A stretch of DNA of 64,000 nucleotides from JAKZVK01 sp965248255 (GCA_965248255.1 CBDFIW010000003.1:434001-498000); one strand, 5' to 3'. Positions 7,460 to 17,033 are shown, numbered from the stretch's first letter. A program made the numbers and translations. Notes: generated by a model not told the origin, from the sequence alone.

Positions 7460-9171
7460 GATCCTCCGGGTTCCTCCACGACCATGATTCTGTTCACCTC
7501 GTCAATGGGAGCGCTCTGCTCCGTTCCGCTCGGCCAGTGTATCCGAAGCGACGGGACCTCGGTGTGTTCGCCGAGTCCGAAGAATACCCTCGGATCTTGC
7601 GAAGACAAATAACTAGCCGTCCTGGAGGCGGTTGCATGTTGCTTGTTCCCGTCCGGGGTCGTGAGCACAATCTTCGCACCGATGCCATCACGATTGCTCA
7701 CACATCCTCGCAGCTTTAAGCCGAGCCAGTTGTGTTTCGAGCGCCGGCGGCTTTGATTTTTCGCCAGGTAGGCCGGTCCTCCACAGTTCGTGACGACGAT
7801 GTCCAGGTAGCCGTCGTTGTTCAAATCACCGACGGCGGCTCCCCGGCTCGCCCAGCGGCGCTGGAAAATCGGCCCGGACTGCTCTGACACATCCGTAAAC
7901 CGCCCGTCGCTGTACCGAAGCAACAGAGGCGGCTGCAGATAGAGAAGCGAGGGGTCCGCCCGCTCGATGTTATCCATGACGTGACCATTTGCAAGAAAGA
8001 CGTCCCTATGGCCGTCGTTGTCGAAGTCAAAAAACTTCATACCCCAACCGGTGTACGAGTGAGTAATAGTCCCTAGCGTACTGCGGCCAGTCTCGTAGTC
8101 GAACATCGAGTCGCCGAGGTTGAGGTAGTAGGCGTAGCGCTGAAGCGAGATCGTCGTGGTGAGGATTTCCGGCAGGCCATCTCCGTTTAGATCTCCCAAG
8201 TCGGTGCCCATACCACCGAAGTCCTGACCATCCTCATCGAGGGCGACTCCCGCATTCATTGCGATTTCAGTAAAACTCCCGTCGCCTTTGTTTTGAAACA
8301 GGAACTGGGGGACCGAGTCGTTGGCGACTGAAATGTCGATGTGACCGTCGTCGTTGATGTCGCCGAACACAACGCCGAGACCCTTGCCTTCGGATGCCTT
8401 GATGCCGGCAGGACCACTCACGTCGCTGAACGTCCCATCGCCGTTATTTCGGAAGAGGTAATTGGAAGTGGGCTCGAACGTATCGGGATGACAGTAGGAC
8501 CGGCCCGCTGCCCTACCGGCGGGCGAATCTAGCCTACAGTCGTGATCCTCGCTAAAGCTCCATTTCACGAAATGGCAAACGAACAGGTCCAGGTCTCCGT
8601 CGTGATCGTAGTCGAAGAATCCAGCGCTCGTCGTCCACCCCGTGGTCTTGATCCCCGAGTGCTCGGTGACGTCGACATACTTCTTGCCTGACTCGTTGCG
8701 ATACAGAACCGAGGAAGGGTGATCTCCCGTACCGAAGTTCGCGACGAAGAGATCCGTGTCACCGTCGTTGTCGTAGTCACCCGCCGCGACGCCCATGCCG
8801 TAGCCGCGGCCTTGAACGCCGTACTCTATTGTGACGTCGCTGAATGTTCCATCGGCGTTGTTGCGAAAAAGGCGATTCCAGAACTCGGGCGCGGATTTGT
8901 CCGGCTCTTTTCCATCCGCATGAGGCACTGCCAACTTCGCGCCGTTCACAAAGAAAACGTCCATCCAGCCATCGTTGTCGACATCGAGAACGGCGACGCC
9001 CCCGGCCATCGTTTCAGGGAGGTACTTGCGCGGCGTCTTAGAGTTGTGGTGGTGAAAAACGAGCCCAGAAGCTTCCGTGGCATCAACAAAGAAGGGTACG
9101 GGGACCGAGTTCGCCGACAGGGCCAAGGCAGCACCGGCAATCGCCGAGAACAACTGTGGCCTCAGCCGCAT
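7444..9171 (-). CDS. secreted FG-GAP/ASPIC-UnbV (CRTAC1-like) beta-propeller protein, copy 1
   Basis: The protein is 575 aa. An N-terminal signal peptide (LFSAIAGAALALSANS) precedes repeated calcium-binding FG-GAP/VCBS units. These are visible as D-x-D-N-D-G-x-x-D motifs: DVDNDGWMDVF, DYDNDGDTDLF, DYDHDGDLDLF, DINDDGHIDI, DLNGDGLPEI, DFDNDGHRDVF and DLNNDGYLDIV. The C-terminus carries the ASPIC/UnbV domain (NWLGLKLRG...SNRDGIGAKI...YLSSQDPRVFFGLG...IHWPSG). Such proteins are predicted secreted or surface propellers, abundant in Acidobacteria and Planctomycetes; function is not established. ATG at 9171 lies only 7 bp after a TATACT box (9184-9179). The 3' end overlaps the downstream hydrolase by 16 bp. 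Confidence 0.88.
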   Translation of the reverse strand: MRLRPQLFSAIAGAALALSANSVPVPFFVDATEASGLVFHHHNSKTPRKYLPETMAGGVAVLDVDNDGWMDVFFVNGAKLAVPHADGKEPDKSAPEFWNRLFRNNADGTFSDVTIEYGVQGRGYGMGVAAGDYDNDGDTDLFVANFGTGDHPSSVLYRNESGKKYVDVTEHSGIKTTGWTTSAGFFDYDHDGDLDLFVCHFVKWSFSEDHDCRLDSPAGRAAGRSYCHPDTFEPTSNYLFRNNGDGTFSDVSGPAGIKASEGKGLGVVFGDINDDGHIDISVANDSVPQFLFQNKGDGSFTEIAMNAGVALDEDGQDFGGMGTDLGDLNGDGLPEILTTTISLQRYAYYLNLGDSMFDYETGRSTLGTITHSYTGWGMKFFDFDNDGHRDVFLANGHVMDNIERADPSLLYLQPPLLLRYSDGRFTDVSEQSGPIFQRRWASRGAAVGDLNNDGYLDIVVTNCGGPAYLAKNQSRRRSKHNWLGLKLRGCVSNRDGIGAKIVLTTPDGNKQHATASRTASYLSSQDPRVFFGLGEHTEVPSLRIHWPSGTEQSAPIDEVNRIMVVEEPGGSCGKT

Positions 9172-9276
9172 GTGGAGAGTATAGTCTTGATCGGCGTGGT
9201 CAGGCTTGCCTGGGATCGCTCCCTCACGGTCACGGCTCGGTTCTGGACCGCTTGGTTTTGATGCTTATGAAAGAAT

Positions 9277-9305
9277 GGCTCGGGAGCCCAAGGGGTTCCC
9301 GAGCC
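9277..9305 (-). terminator. probable intrinsic terminator of the TonB receptor gene
   Basis: GGCTCGGGA pairs with TCCCGAGCC (9-bp stem) about 25 bp past the stop of the receptor gene. On the minus strand it is followed by ATTCTTTCATAAG, only moderately T-rich. It would separate the receptor gene from the FG-GAP gene. Confidence 0.55.
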
Positions 9306-9329
9306 AAACCTTTCACCGACGCTCTGGTC

Positions 9330-12300
9330 TCAGAAGTCGTACCGCAGCGCGAACTGAATCGTGCGGTTCGGCACCGAGGTGCTTCGAATCGTGCCCGTCC
9401 GACCCGCGACAAACGGCAATGATGCATTCGGAGTGCCGAAGCTCGGGTGGTTCCACGTATTGAAGAACTCGGTTCGCCACTGTATCGAATGGCCCTCCCA
9501 GGGCAAGGGGAAGCGCTTCATGATGCCCATGTCCCAAAGGTTCAGGCCCGGGCCGACGATACTGCCCCGTCCGGCATTGCCTATGGCTCGCCAGGGACTC
9601 TGTCCGGCATCCAAAACCTGCTGCAGCGTTGGCGGATTGACGAACACCGTGTGGTCAAACCAGTTGTCCAAGGTCCTGGCGGCATTCGCCATGGGATCAC
9701 CGATCTGGTCCGGCCGGTTGCCGCCCGCGTTACTGTTGTTGAAGGTGAGAGACGGCGTGACGCGAATGCCTGTCTGGAACGTGGCGATGGCCGAGATTTG
9801 CCAGCCCCCGATGACCGCATCGAGCCCTCGGGACGCGTTACCCCCGTAGCGCTTTCCGCGGCCGAACGGCAGTTCTAAAACACTGCTCGCGACCAGCCGG
9901 TGACGAATATCAGCAGGTCCTGGGCCCTTGTCCAGCCGAAAGTTCGTTGGGTCGCGAAAGCCTTGGCACTCGTTCTGTGAGCCGACGACACAGCCAATGG
10001 CGTTCGACTTGCCCCAAGTATAAGCACCGACAAAATTGAAACCGCCTGTGAAGCGCCGCTCCATCCTCACCTGGAGGGAGTCATACCAGGACTGGCCCAC
10101 GTTGCTCACGTAACCTATGTTCTGCAACTGCGGGAACCTGCGGCGAGACGCCGTCGACCCGAGTCCGGCGCCGACGAAGTTCGGGTTCCAGCCGTGGACC
10201 GTGGCGATACCGCGATTGGCGACATACGCGACATCGAGCACTGTTTCAGAGAACAACTGCCTCTGGAGGCCGAACGACCATTGGTGGACGTAGCCCATCC
10301 TTAGGTCACGAGCCACCGCGGTTCCACCGGTCGCGTCCGCCGCCGTCGGAGTGGCAGGAATCGGCCCAGGAAAAGGTTCTCGAAACGTCAAGCTGGGGAC
10401 GTCCGGATCGCTGCTCCGCGGATCCTGGAACTGCCAGGGAGGAGACTGGTTCATGTTAAAGAACGAGTTGGCGATGCGGTAGTCGTAGAAGATCCCGTAA
10501 CCACCTCGGACCACCGTCTTGTTGTCTCCAAACACACGCCAGGCGAAACCAATACGGGGCATGAAGTTGTTGTTGTCCGGATCAAACCCGGCCCGCGGCA
10601 CGCCAGGGGTGGCAACCACCGGGCAAAACAGCTCGGTGTCGAAACAGAAGGTGTTGAAGCGGTCGAACCGTTCGTAGATGCCCGAGTAACGCTCCCAGCG
10701 CACCCCTAGGTTCAGCGTGAAATCCGGGCGGACCCGCCAGTCGTCGTGCAGGTATACGCTCCACCAGTTCGACTTTGTGATGTTGTCCGGGAAACCAAAA
10801 GCGCGGTTGCTGGAAGTTAAGTCCCCCAACAAGAACTCGGCAAACGCGTTATCGACCCCCCCGGGTCCACTGACCAGCTCCGTTGAGTAGCGCGGACGAA
10901 ACGCGTATTGGCCGCGATCGTTGGCGTGGAAATGGAGCGGCGACGTCTTGTAAGTGAACTCGACCCCCGCTTTGAGCGAGTGGCCGGTAAGCTCTTTGCT
11001 GATCTTGTTGAAGATCTGGTAGCTGTCGTCGGATTGGAACAGCGGAGCAAAAGCATGTTCGTGGGGCATATTAAAGCCCGATACCGACAGCGAAGGGAAA
11101 CCGCCAGTGCGCTGGCCCGCGGGCAGACCGGATACCTCGGCCAGGCCCAGTTGCGCCCCGATATCCTCCCCCTGGTGCCCATGAAAGCGGTTCTGGAAGA
11201 AGCGGTTGTAACCGAGGAGCAGCTCGTAGACCATGGTGGGACTAATGATCTGGGTGTGGTTGATATTGGCGTTCTGGGCCGGGAAGTTCTGAACCTCGTG
11301 GAACCCCGGGAACAACACACTCCCCAAGAAACCCGGGACAATCCCATTTCGTTCGTTCCATGTGTACCGCCCGAAGCTGATGGAATTGTCGTTCCAGTGA
11401 TGGTCTCCTTTGAACGTGTACTGGTTGGTGTCGGTGGTTGCGCCCGGGGTGGCGGTGTAGTTGTTGCTTTGGCCCGGGCCGTTGGGAAGCGGCGTGAAAC
11501 CCAAGTAGTTATTGGACACCGGGTCGATGCGGCTGGCCGGGATCATGTTGTTAGGGAACGGCGAGCGGGAGTTGGTAGACGTGTTCAATGTCAGCGGATC
11601 GTAAATGAGTGCCCGTTGGCTAAAATCGCCTACTCGCAGCGCCGCATCCGGCACAGTCAGAACCCCACGAGCCTGCTCGCGGATCCGCTTAGCCTCGTAG
11701 TTGAAGAAGAAGAATGACTGATTCCTCTTCACGGGGCCACCGATGGAAGCGCCGAACTGATTCCGAATGAACACCGGTCGCGCTGAAAGCCCCGCCGCGA
11801 CGCGCTGCTCCGTAGAACGGTCAAACGTGTTGAGCGCAGCCAGCTTGGCAACACGATTGAACTCGTACACGGAGCCGTGGAAGTCGTTCGTGCCGCTCTT
11901 GCTAATCGTGTTGATCTGGCCGATGCCGGCTCGGCCTTGGGTGGCATCGTAGTTGGATGACTGGATCTTGAATTCTTGGATCATGTCCATGCTAGGGACG
12001 ATGTTGGGCCGGCCGAAGGCCGCCTCGAAGTTGTCGACTCCATCGATCTGCATGAGGCTGCCGCTTTGGCTTCCCCCGCCGTTGATGAAGACGCCGCAGG
12101 TCTCCCCGCAAGCCACGCCTCGCCGCTGCGCCACGCCGGGCGTCAACCGGGCAAGGTCAAGGAATTCGCGGCCGTTCATCGGCAGCTCGATAATCTTCTT
12201 GTTGTCGATTACCTGGCCGACGGTCGCATTCTCGGAGGCCACTATCGGTGCGATCGCCTGTACTTCAATAACTGTGCCGACCTGACCTAGCTGCAGGGTA

Positions 12301-12626
12301 AAATCGGTGCGAGCCACCTGATTCACCTGCAATATCAGGCCGTTCTGCACCTGTGTGGAGAAGCCATCGGACGAAACCTCGATGGTGTAGGAACCGGCCG
12401 GCAGGGGCGCCAGACGATAGCTGCCCTCGGCGCCGGACTGCACTTCGCGGACCGCGGCCGTAGCCTCGTTGGTAGCTTTTACTGTGGCTCCGGGCACAAC
12501 CGCTCCCGTAGGATCCATGACGGTGCCCACTAGCTCGGCCGCTTGCTGGCCGAAGGCGGGTACCGCGATCAGTAACACCGCGATCGCGGTGACTGCCCAA
12601 TGGTAAAACGACTTGCTGCTTCTCAT
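9330..12626 (-). CDS. TonB-dependent outer-membrane receptor with carboxypeptidase-regulatory-like domain (Oar type)
   Basis: The protein is 1098 aa. A signal peptide (AVTAIAVLLIAVPAFGQ) precedes a CarboxypepD_reg/CNA_B-like beta-sandwich (ELVGTVMDPTGAVVPGATVK to SYTIEVSSDGFST). A plug-like segment follows (VIEVQAIAPIVASENATVGQ, NGREFLDLARLTPGV), then a long beta-barrel rich in aromatic/Asn strands. The chain ends RTIQFALRYDF, a typical outer-membrane C-terminal aromatic signature. These very large Oar-like receptors are a hallmark of Acidobacteria and probably import oligomeric substrates. ATG at 12626 is preceded by a GGAGAG purine stretch. It follows two Gfo/Idh oxidoreductases by 42 bp on the same strand and ends with a hairpin, giving a three-gene transcription unit. 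Substrate is unknown. Confidence 0.9.
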   Translation of the reverse strand: MRSSKSFYHWAVTAIAVLLIAVPAFGQQAAELVGTVMDPTGAVVPGATVKATNEATAAVREVQSGAEGSYRLAPLPAGSYTIEVSSDGFSTQVQNGLILQVNQVARTDFTLQLGQVGTVIEVQAIAPIVASENATVGQVIDNKKIIELPMNGREFLDLARLTPGVAQRRGVACGETCGVFINGGGSQSGSLMQIDGVDNFEAAFGRPNIVPSMDMIQEFKIQSSNYDATQGRAGIGQINTISKSGTNDFHGSVYEFNRVAKLAALNTFDRSTEQRVAAGLSARPVFIRNQFGASIGGPVKRNQSFFFFNYEAKRIREQARGVLTVPDAALRVGDFSQRALIYDPLTLNTSTNSRSPFPNNMIPASRIDPVSNNYLGFTPLPNGPGQSNNYTATPGATTDTNQYTFKGDHHWNDNSISFGRYTWNERNGIVPGFLGSVLFPGFHEVQNFPAQNANINHTQIISPTMVYELLLGYNRFFQNRFHGHQGEDIGAQLGLAEVSGLPAGQRTGGFPSLSVSGFNMPHEHAFAPLFQSDDSYQIFNKISKELTGHSLKAGVEFTYKTSPLHFHANDRGQYAFRPRYSTELVSGPGGVDNAFAEFLLGDLTSSNRAFGFPDNITKSNWWSVYLHDDWRVRPDFTLNLGVRWERYSGIYERFDRFNTFCFDTELFCPVVATPGVPRAGFDPDNNNFMPRIGFAWRVFGDNKTVVRGGYGIFYDYRIANSFFNMNQSPPWQFQDPRSSDPDVPSLTFREPFPGPIPATPTAADATGGTAVARDLRMGYVHQWSFGLQRQLFSETVLDVAYVANRGIATVHGWNPNFVGAGLGSTASRRRFPQLQNIGYVSNVGQSWYDSLQVRMERRFTGGFNFVGAYTWGKSNAIGCVVGSQNECQGFRDPTNFRLDKGPGPADIRHRLVASSVLELPFGRGKRYGGNASRGLDAVIGGWQISAIATFQTGIRVTPSLTFNNSNAGGNRPDQIGDPMANAARTLDNWFDHTVFVNPPTLQQVLDAGQSPWRAIGNAGRGSIVGPGLNLWDMGIMKRFPLPWEGHSIQWRTEFFNTWNHPSFGTPNASLPFVAGRTGTIRSTSVPNRTIQFALRYDF

Positions 12627-12668
12627 CAGATCTCTCTCCCTTTCAGTGGTCTACAAAATTTACGAAAA

Positions 12669-14006
12669 TCATACGTTCGACCAGTCAAATCTCTTGCGAT
12701 CTTTCCACTTCCCCTGCGTGTAGTCGGGGATCTCCTGGGGCATGCCCTTCTCGCGAATCGACTTCGCCGACAGCGGGATCAGGGAACTCCAGGTAACAGC
12801 GTCGTAGACATCGATGCCGAAAGGTTTACCCTCCCGGATGCAACCGTAGAAGTGCTGTAGCGTGAAATAATCTCCGCCGCCATGTCCATACGTCTTGGCC
12901 TTCTCAGTGTGGCGGAGCCAGTAAGGGTGCTCGTAGTCTGCGTAGTAGTTCGCAATCGGGTCCCATCCCTTGGATTCGCCGTCGATGAACATGCCGGACT
13001 CATCGTCGTAGGAAGCGCCGGTTCCTTGCAGCGTGTAGAAGTCCAAATGGTGCGGCCGCGGCGATTGGACGTCAAAACGCAGCGAGATGACAACCCCGTT
13101 TTCGGTCTGAATCAGACTGTTTGTAGTGTCGCCGTTCCAGGTAGTCACCTTGCCGGCGGGGCTGTCGGGACCGAAGCGCTTGAGCGCAGTTTCGCGGAAG
13201 GTGGCCGAGCGGCTCATCATGGTGGTCGCGCGAAGCATGCGATCACCCCGCGTGATACCCAGCCACATCGAGACAGGGCCGAGAGAATGGGTGGGATAGG
13301 AATTGCCAAATAGCTCGGTGGAACTGTTGAGTCGGCCGCGCCAGTTCAGCGTGCCGTCCGGATTGAACTGCAAGTCACGCGCTTCGTGGATGTAACCGCA
13401 TTCGGCGAACGTGAAGGTCTTGAACAGCCCTTTCTCAACCATGTTCAGCACCAGCAGGTTGTGGCGCATGAAGCAATAGTTCTCGGCCATGAAGTATCCC
13501 TTGCCGGATTCTTCGGCCGCATGGATCAGATCCCAGCCTTCCTCGATGGTGTTGCAGGCAGGCACCTCGCTGAACACCCATTTCTTGGCCCGAAGGCTCG
13601 CCGCACCCATGGGGCCATGGAATACCGTGGGCGTAGTGATGAATACCGCGTCGATGTCGTCACGCTGCAGCATCCGCTTGTAGGCGTCAGGGCCGCCGGA
13701 GAACAGAGCGGGTTTGTAGTCGAGTTTGGTCTGAACGAAGTCCGCGCCGCGATTGACCGCCTCGCGCCTGATGTCGCACAGAGCGGCAACATCAATCCCG
13801 CCGATGGCGAGGGATGCCTTCACCACGCCCATCCCGCGCCCGCCGACGCCGATCACGGCGATGCGCAGGTTCTGATCCTTCTTGGTTGTGGCAGCGGAGC
13901 CCTGGGTTGAAGCGGCAGTCGGGCCGGCGAGGGCCGCTGCGGCCGTGGCGTTTTGGAGAAACTGCCTTCGAGTGGCGCCCGAAGGGTTTCGAGGTTGACG
14001 GCTCAA
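12669..14006 (-). CDS. Tat-exported Gfo/Idh/MocA family oxidoreductase, copy A
   Basis: The protein is 445 aa. The N-terminus has a twin-arginine motif ATRRQFLQNA followed by an Ala-rich hydrophobic stretch, indicating Tat export of a folded cofactor-containing enzyme. The NAD(P)-binding Rossmann motif is RIAVIGVGGRGMGVVKA. The family motif around EVPACNTIEEGWDLI replaces the more usual EKP with EVP. The C-terminal alpha/beta domain ends with HFYGCIREGKPFGIDVYDAV. Family members are oxidoreductases or glycosidases acting on sugars or derivatives. The ATG overlaps the stop of the upstream Gfo/Idh gene by 4 bp (14003-14006), implying translational coupling. It is followed by the TonB receptor, which may bring in its substrate. 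Confidence 0.85.
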   Translation of the reverse strand: MSRQPRNPSGATRRQFLQNATAAAALAGPTAASTQGSAATTKKDQNLRIAVIGVGGRGMGVVKASLAIGGIDVAALCDIRREAVNRGADFVQTKLDYKPALFSGGPDAYKRMLQRDDIDAVFITTPTVFHGPMGAASLRAKKWVFSEVPACNTIEEGWDLIHAAEESGKGYFMAENYCFMRHNLLVLNMVEKGLFKTFTFAECGYIHEARDLQFNPDGTLNWRGRLNSSTELFGNSYPTHSLGPVSMWLGITRGDRMLRATTMMSRSATFRETALKRFGPDSPAGKVTTWNGDTTNSLIQTENGVVISLRFDVQSPRPHHLDFYTLQGTGASYDDESGMFIDGESKGWDPIANYYADYEHPYWLRHTEKAKTYGHGGGDYFTLQHFYGCIREGKPFGIDVYDAVTWSSLIPLSAKSIREKGMPQEIPDYTQGKWKDRKRFDWSNV

Positions 14007-15217
14007 GCGGGCGCCCTCCCGAAGTCGGGGATTTTCTTCCAGGCGCCTGCCTCGCGTGCGGACTCGTGGGCGACGATGCCCGGGGCGCAGAAAGCGGTCG
14101 CCTCATACACGTTGATCGCCGGCCACCGTTGTTCGGCCACGCTGCTTACGAATTCATGGGTGAGGTGCGTGTGCGACCCACGGTGGCCGCTGGACTTTCG
14201 CAGCTCCGGCGGGAGCGTAGCCTGATGGTCCTCGGGCTCCCAATCGGCTATTTCGTGGGGAGGCTTACTGACCGTCGCCTTACCGTTGCCCATTTTGTCG
14301 AAGAAGCTCATCTCGGACCCGTAGAAGGCGTTTCTCACCATCCCGGCGGGCGCACAGTGGCGGAACTCGGTGATGCGCGCCGCATGGCCACCCGAGGTCT
14401 TGAACAGCGCTACCGAGTTCGAGAAGGGATTGTCCCGATACCGATTTTTACCTAGAGCATCATGATCGTGACCCCATCCCAAGCAGGCCACCTCGGTCAG
14501 CCGTTCGCCCGTCACGGAGATGACCCCAGCGGACGAATGCGTGATGTAGAACATCGGGGGCAGCCCCAAGCGCCAGGTGGGTTTGCCCTCGTAGTAGAAC
14601 CACTTGGGTGTGCTGCGAAGGTCTTCGATGTCGTGGTTGTATTCGCCCTCCGAGTAGTAGATCTCTCCGAACTTCCCTTCCTGCTGCCACTTGCGGCACG
14701 TCATGACGCCGGGATAGTAGTAGCTGGTCTCGGCGTTCATGTAGGTCATGCCGGTGGCTTTGACCGTGTTGATCAACCGCTCGCACTCCTCAAGGGTGAT
14801 GGCCGCCGGCACGGCGCAGACGACGTGCTTCCCGCGCTTCATGGCATACTCGGCCATCGATGCGTGTTTGGGGACGCCTGTGAAAACAGTTACGGCATCG
14901 ACCCTCTTGTCCCTAACCAGATCCTTGAAGTCAGCGTAGCCTTCGGCCTTCGGGTTCTGCTTCTGAAGTTTAGTCCGCCGATCCTGGCGCAACTCCGCCA
15001 CAGCAACGACTTCCGCATCCGGGTGCTCGTGCCAGTGAAAGCTGGCGCCGAATCCGCCCCCGACGATTCCCATGTGGACCTTCTTGGCGGCCCGGGGACC
15101 AGGGAGCAATGCGGAGGGAGTAGCCAGAAGGAGACTCGATGAGGCGGTGATGTTCTTCAAGGCTCTCCGACGCGAGACTCCGCCTACAGCGCGGGCTCGC
15201 CCACTCGTGTCCGCCAT
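14003..15217 (-). CDS. Tat-exported Gfo/Idh/MocA family oxidoreductase, copy B
   Basis: The protein is about 404 aa from the ATG at 15217. VSRRRALKNITASSSLLLAT is a Tat-like leader. The Rossmann motif is KVHMGIVGGGFGASFHWHEH, very similar to the paralogue at 20420-21625 (VRLAVVGGGFGATFLWHEH). The dehydrogenase-family segment CAVPAAITLEECERLI carries AVPA where classic members have EKP. Upstream frame extension to 15571 is rejected because it runs through an 18-bp duplication and the end of an insertion sequence. The insertion sequence begins 135 bp upstream, so the native promoter region may be disrupted. It is coupled to copy A by a 4-bp overlap. Confidence 0.85.
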   Translation of the reverse strand: MADTSGRARAVGGVSRRRALKNITASSSLLLATPSALLPGPRAAKKVHMGIVGGGFGASFHWHEHPDAEVVAVAELRQDRRTKLQKQNPKAEGYADFKDLVRDKRVDAVTVFTGVPKHASMAEYAMKRGKHVVCAVPAAITLEECERLINTVKATGMTYMNAETSYYYPGVMTCRKWQQEGKFGEIYYSEGEYNHDIEDLRSTPKWFYYEGKPTWRLGLPPMFYITHSSAGVISVTGERLTEVACLGWGHDHDALGKNRYRDNPFSNSVALFKTSGGHAARITEFRHCAPAGMVRNAFYGSEMSFFDKMGNGKATVSKPPHEIADWEPEDHQATLPPELRKSSGHRGSHTHLTHEFVSSVAEQRWPAINVYEATAFCAPGIVAHESAREAGAWKKIPDFGRAPA

Positions 15218-15333
15218 CAGCACTGATGCCTCAACCGTCGACAAGGAAGGTCGCTGGGTTCGCGCTCCGATCTCGCTGCCGGAGCCCAAGCCTAACTTGC
15301 TGCCAGTATTGCAAACCGGGCCGCGGGGTGTCA

Positions 15334-15351
15334 AGCGCTGTTCGTCTGATG
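15334..15351. repeat. 18-bp target-site duplication, left
   Basis: AGCGCTGTTCGTCTGATG here is repeated exactly and in the same orientation at 16940-16957, flanking the IS1202/ISNCY-type element. Confidence 0.85.
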
Positions 15352-16939
15352 TCTCAAGGCCCAATAGAAATGTCCCCTTCGGTAGCCCAGTAGAAGTGTC
15401 CCCTTGGTGATAGGAGAGAATCGTCATCGTCGGGGCTGTGGAACTGTGGGAATCGCGTAGCGATTTCCAAGGGGCGGTGGGAAGGGTGGAAAACCATCCA
15501 CGGATCCGCGAGCCCGGCACGGCTGCCGCCACAAGGTTTTCCACGCTTTCCATCCGACCCGGCATTTCCACAGCCCTCTTATGAATTCGCAGCTCGTGTT
15601 TTCCGCAACACAGCTCGCCGCCAGGGGTGGTTCGCCGCCGGCTTGCGTCTGGCCACCACGTTCCCCTGCGGTGCCGGCTTCGTCCGCAGCCGTGGCGTCG
15701 GCGTGGCGATCACTTCGTGCTCGATCTCGTGCCCCTCAAACCTCACCTGCAAGCTCTCATCGCGCCCCTGTTGGACCGTCACCCGTGCACCCGCCCCCAC
15801 GCCCTGATTGCGTTTCGGCTTCAACTGCAAACAACGATTCTCGAAACGCACCACCTGGTCGTTGCTCACCACCCGTTCGTATTCGAAGCAGAACACCCCT
15901 CGCAGCTCGGTGCCGCGGGGTAGCGCCTGGTGAAAGTCCGCTCCCGCCGCCGGCTCGCAGCAGAAGCGCTCGTTGTGCTCGGCTAAGTACTCCTCGCCGA
16001 GGTAACGGTTCGCCGCCTCGTAATCAACGATGCCCCGCAGCCGCATCTTCTTGATCAGGCGGTCCTGGTGCGTGCCGTGATGGCGTTCGACACGTCCCTT
16101 GGCTTGCGGCGACGATGCGGCAATGATGCCAATGCCAAGCTTCGCGCACATGCGCCCGAACTGCGTCTCGGGCTTGATGCCTTCCAGTGCTTCCCGCGAC
16201 GTCGGCTGGCGCTGGTAGACGTTTTTCCAGTCGCAGTACAACGCCTTGGGAACGCCGTGTTGGCGCACCCAGGCTTGGAGCAGATCGGCCGCGGCCCAGG
16301 TCGTTTCCTGGCCCGAGAAGCGGCACAGTGCAAGACCGGTCGCGTCATCGACAAAGTTCATCAAACAGGCTTTCGGGCCGCGTCCTTCCAGCCAGTGGTG
16401 GTGCGAACCGTCGAGTTGAATCAGCTCGCCGAAGTGCGCTTTGCGTTGCCGCCGGCTGCGATGCGGTGGGCGCTTGCGACTCCGGCTCCACAGGCCCGCC
16501 GCGAGCATCCAGCGCCGCAGCGTTTCGCGCGGCACTTCCAGGCCCTGATCGGCTGCCAGATGTTCCGACGCCAGCGTCGGCCCGCAGCGCTCGTGCCCCT
16601 CGCCCGCATAGTTTGCGTGCACCAACTCGAGAACCTGCTCGCGGCGCTTGTCATCGGCTCGGTTCGAAGCGCGGCCGACGTTACCGTGCACCAAAGCCTT
16701 GACCCCGCCTGCTCGGTAACGCTTGTTGAGCCGCTTCGCTTGGCGGTAGCTGACCTCCAGCAGTGCGGTGGCTTCGGTCAACTTCAGTTCCCCTCGTTTC
16801 ACTCGGCTCAGCACTTCGCCGCGCCTCAACTCCTTGGCACTCATCCATGTCCTTCCCAATCTTTCACCTCCTCGCAGAGGTCCAGATTAGGGGACATTCC
16901 TATTGGGCGCTCAAGGGGACATTATCATTGGGCTTCAAC
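15352..16939 (-). mobile_element. IS1202/ISNCY-type insertion sequence
   Basis: The element is about 1588 bp, bounded by exact 18-bp direct repeats. Each end carries two tandem copies of a motif close to GCCCAATAGAAATGTCCCC: near 15359 and 15389 on the left, and inverted near 16934 and 16907 on the right. Thus both terminal inverted repeats are internally duplicated. One minus-strand transposase fills 15579-16844. The left 230 bp is non-coding and contains the inverted pair GTGGAAAACC (about 15487) and GGTTTTCCAC (about 15535). It sits between a Gfo/Idh gene and palindrome P1. Confidence 0.8.
15579..16844 (-). CDS. IS1202/ISNCY-type DDE transposase
   Basis: The protein is about 421 aa, starting at MSAKELRRGEVL (16844) with AAGGA six bases upstream. 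The N-terminal helix-turn-helix region is LTEATALLEVSYRQAKRLNK. An integrase-like catalytic core follows: LIQLDGSHHHWLEGRG (D), ALYCDWKNVYQR (D) and SPQAKGRVERHHGTHQDR (E). The C-terminal beta-rich tail ends KTRAANS close to the left end. The HTH plus rve-core layout and the 'GRVERHHGTHQDR' block match transposases usually labelled ISNCY or IS1202. The frame is uninterrupted, so it may be active. The 18-bp duplication fits the long target duplications known for the IS1202 group. Confidence 0.85.
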   Translation of the reverse strand: MSAKELRRGEVLSRVKRGELKLTEATALLEVSYRQAKRLNKRYRAGGVKALVHGNVGRASNRADDKRREQVLELVHANYAGEGHERCGPTLASEHLAADQGLEVPRETLRRWMLAAGLWSRSRKRPPHRSRRQRKAHFGELIQLDGSHHHWLEGRGPKACLMNFVDDATGLALCRFSGQETTWAAADLLQAWVRQHGVPKALYCDWKNVYQRQPTSREALEGIKPETQFGRMCAKLGIGIIAASSPQAKGRVERHHGTHQDRLIKKMRLRGIVDYEAANRYLGEEYLAEHNERFCCEPAAGADFHQALPRGTELRGVFCFEYERVVSNDQVVRFENRCLQLKPKRNQGVGAGARVTVQQGRDESLQVRFEGHEIEHEVIATPTPRLRTKPAPQGNVVARRKPAANHPWRRAVLRKTRAANS

Positions 16940-16957
16940 AGCGCTGTTCGTCTGATG
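16940..16957. repeat. 18-bp target-site duplication, right
   Basis: Exact partner of 15334-15351. Beyond it lie a CCACGGATCCATCCGTGG palindrome (16986-17003), a TGGC/GCCA hairpin, and palindrome P1. Confidence 0.85.
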
Positions 16958-17033
16958 GACTTCAGCTTGGACCGCCCTTCCAAGACCACGGATCCATCCG
17001 TGGCTGGCGATTTGCCAGCCCTGAAAAGGGCCA

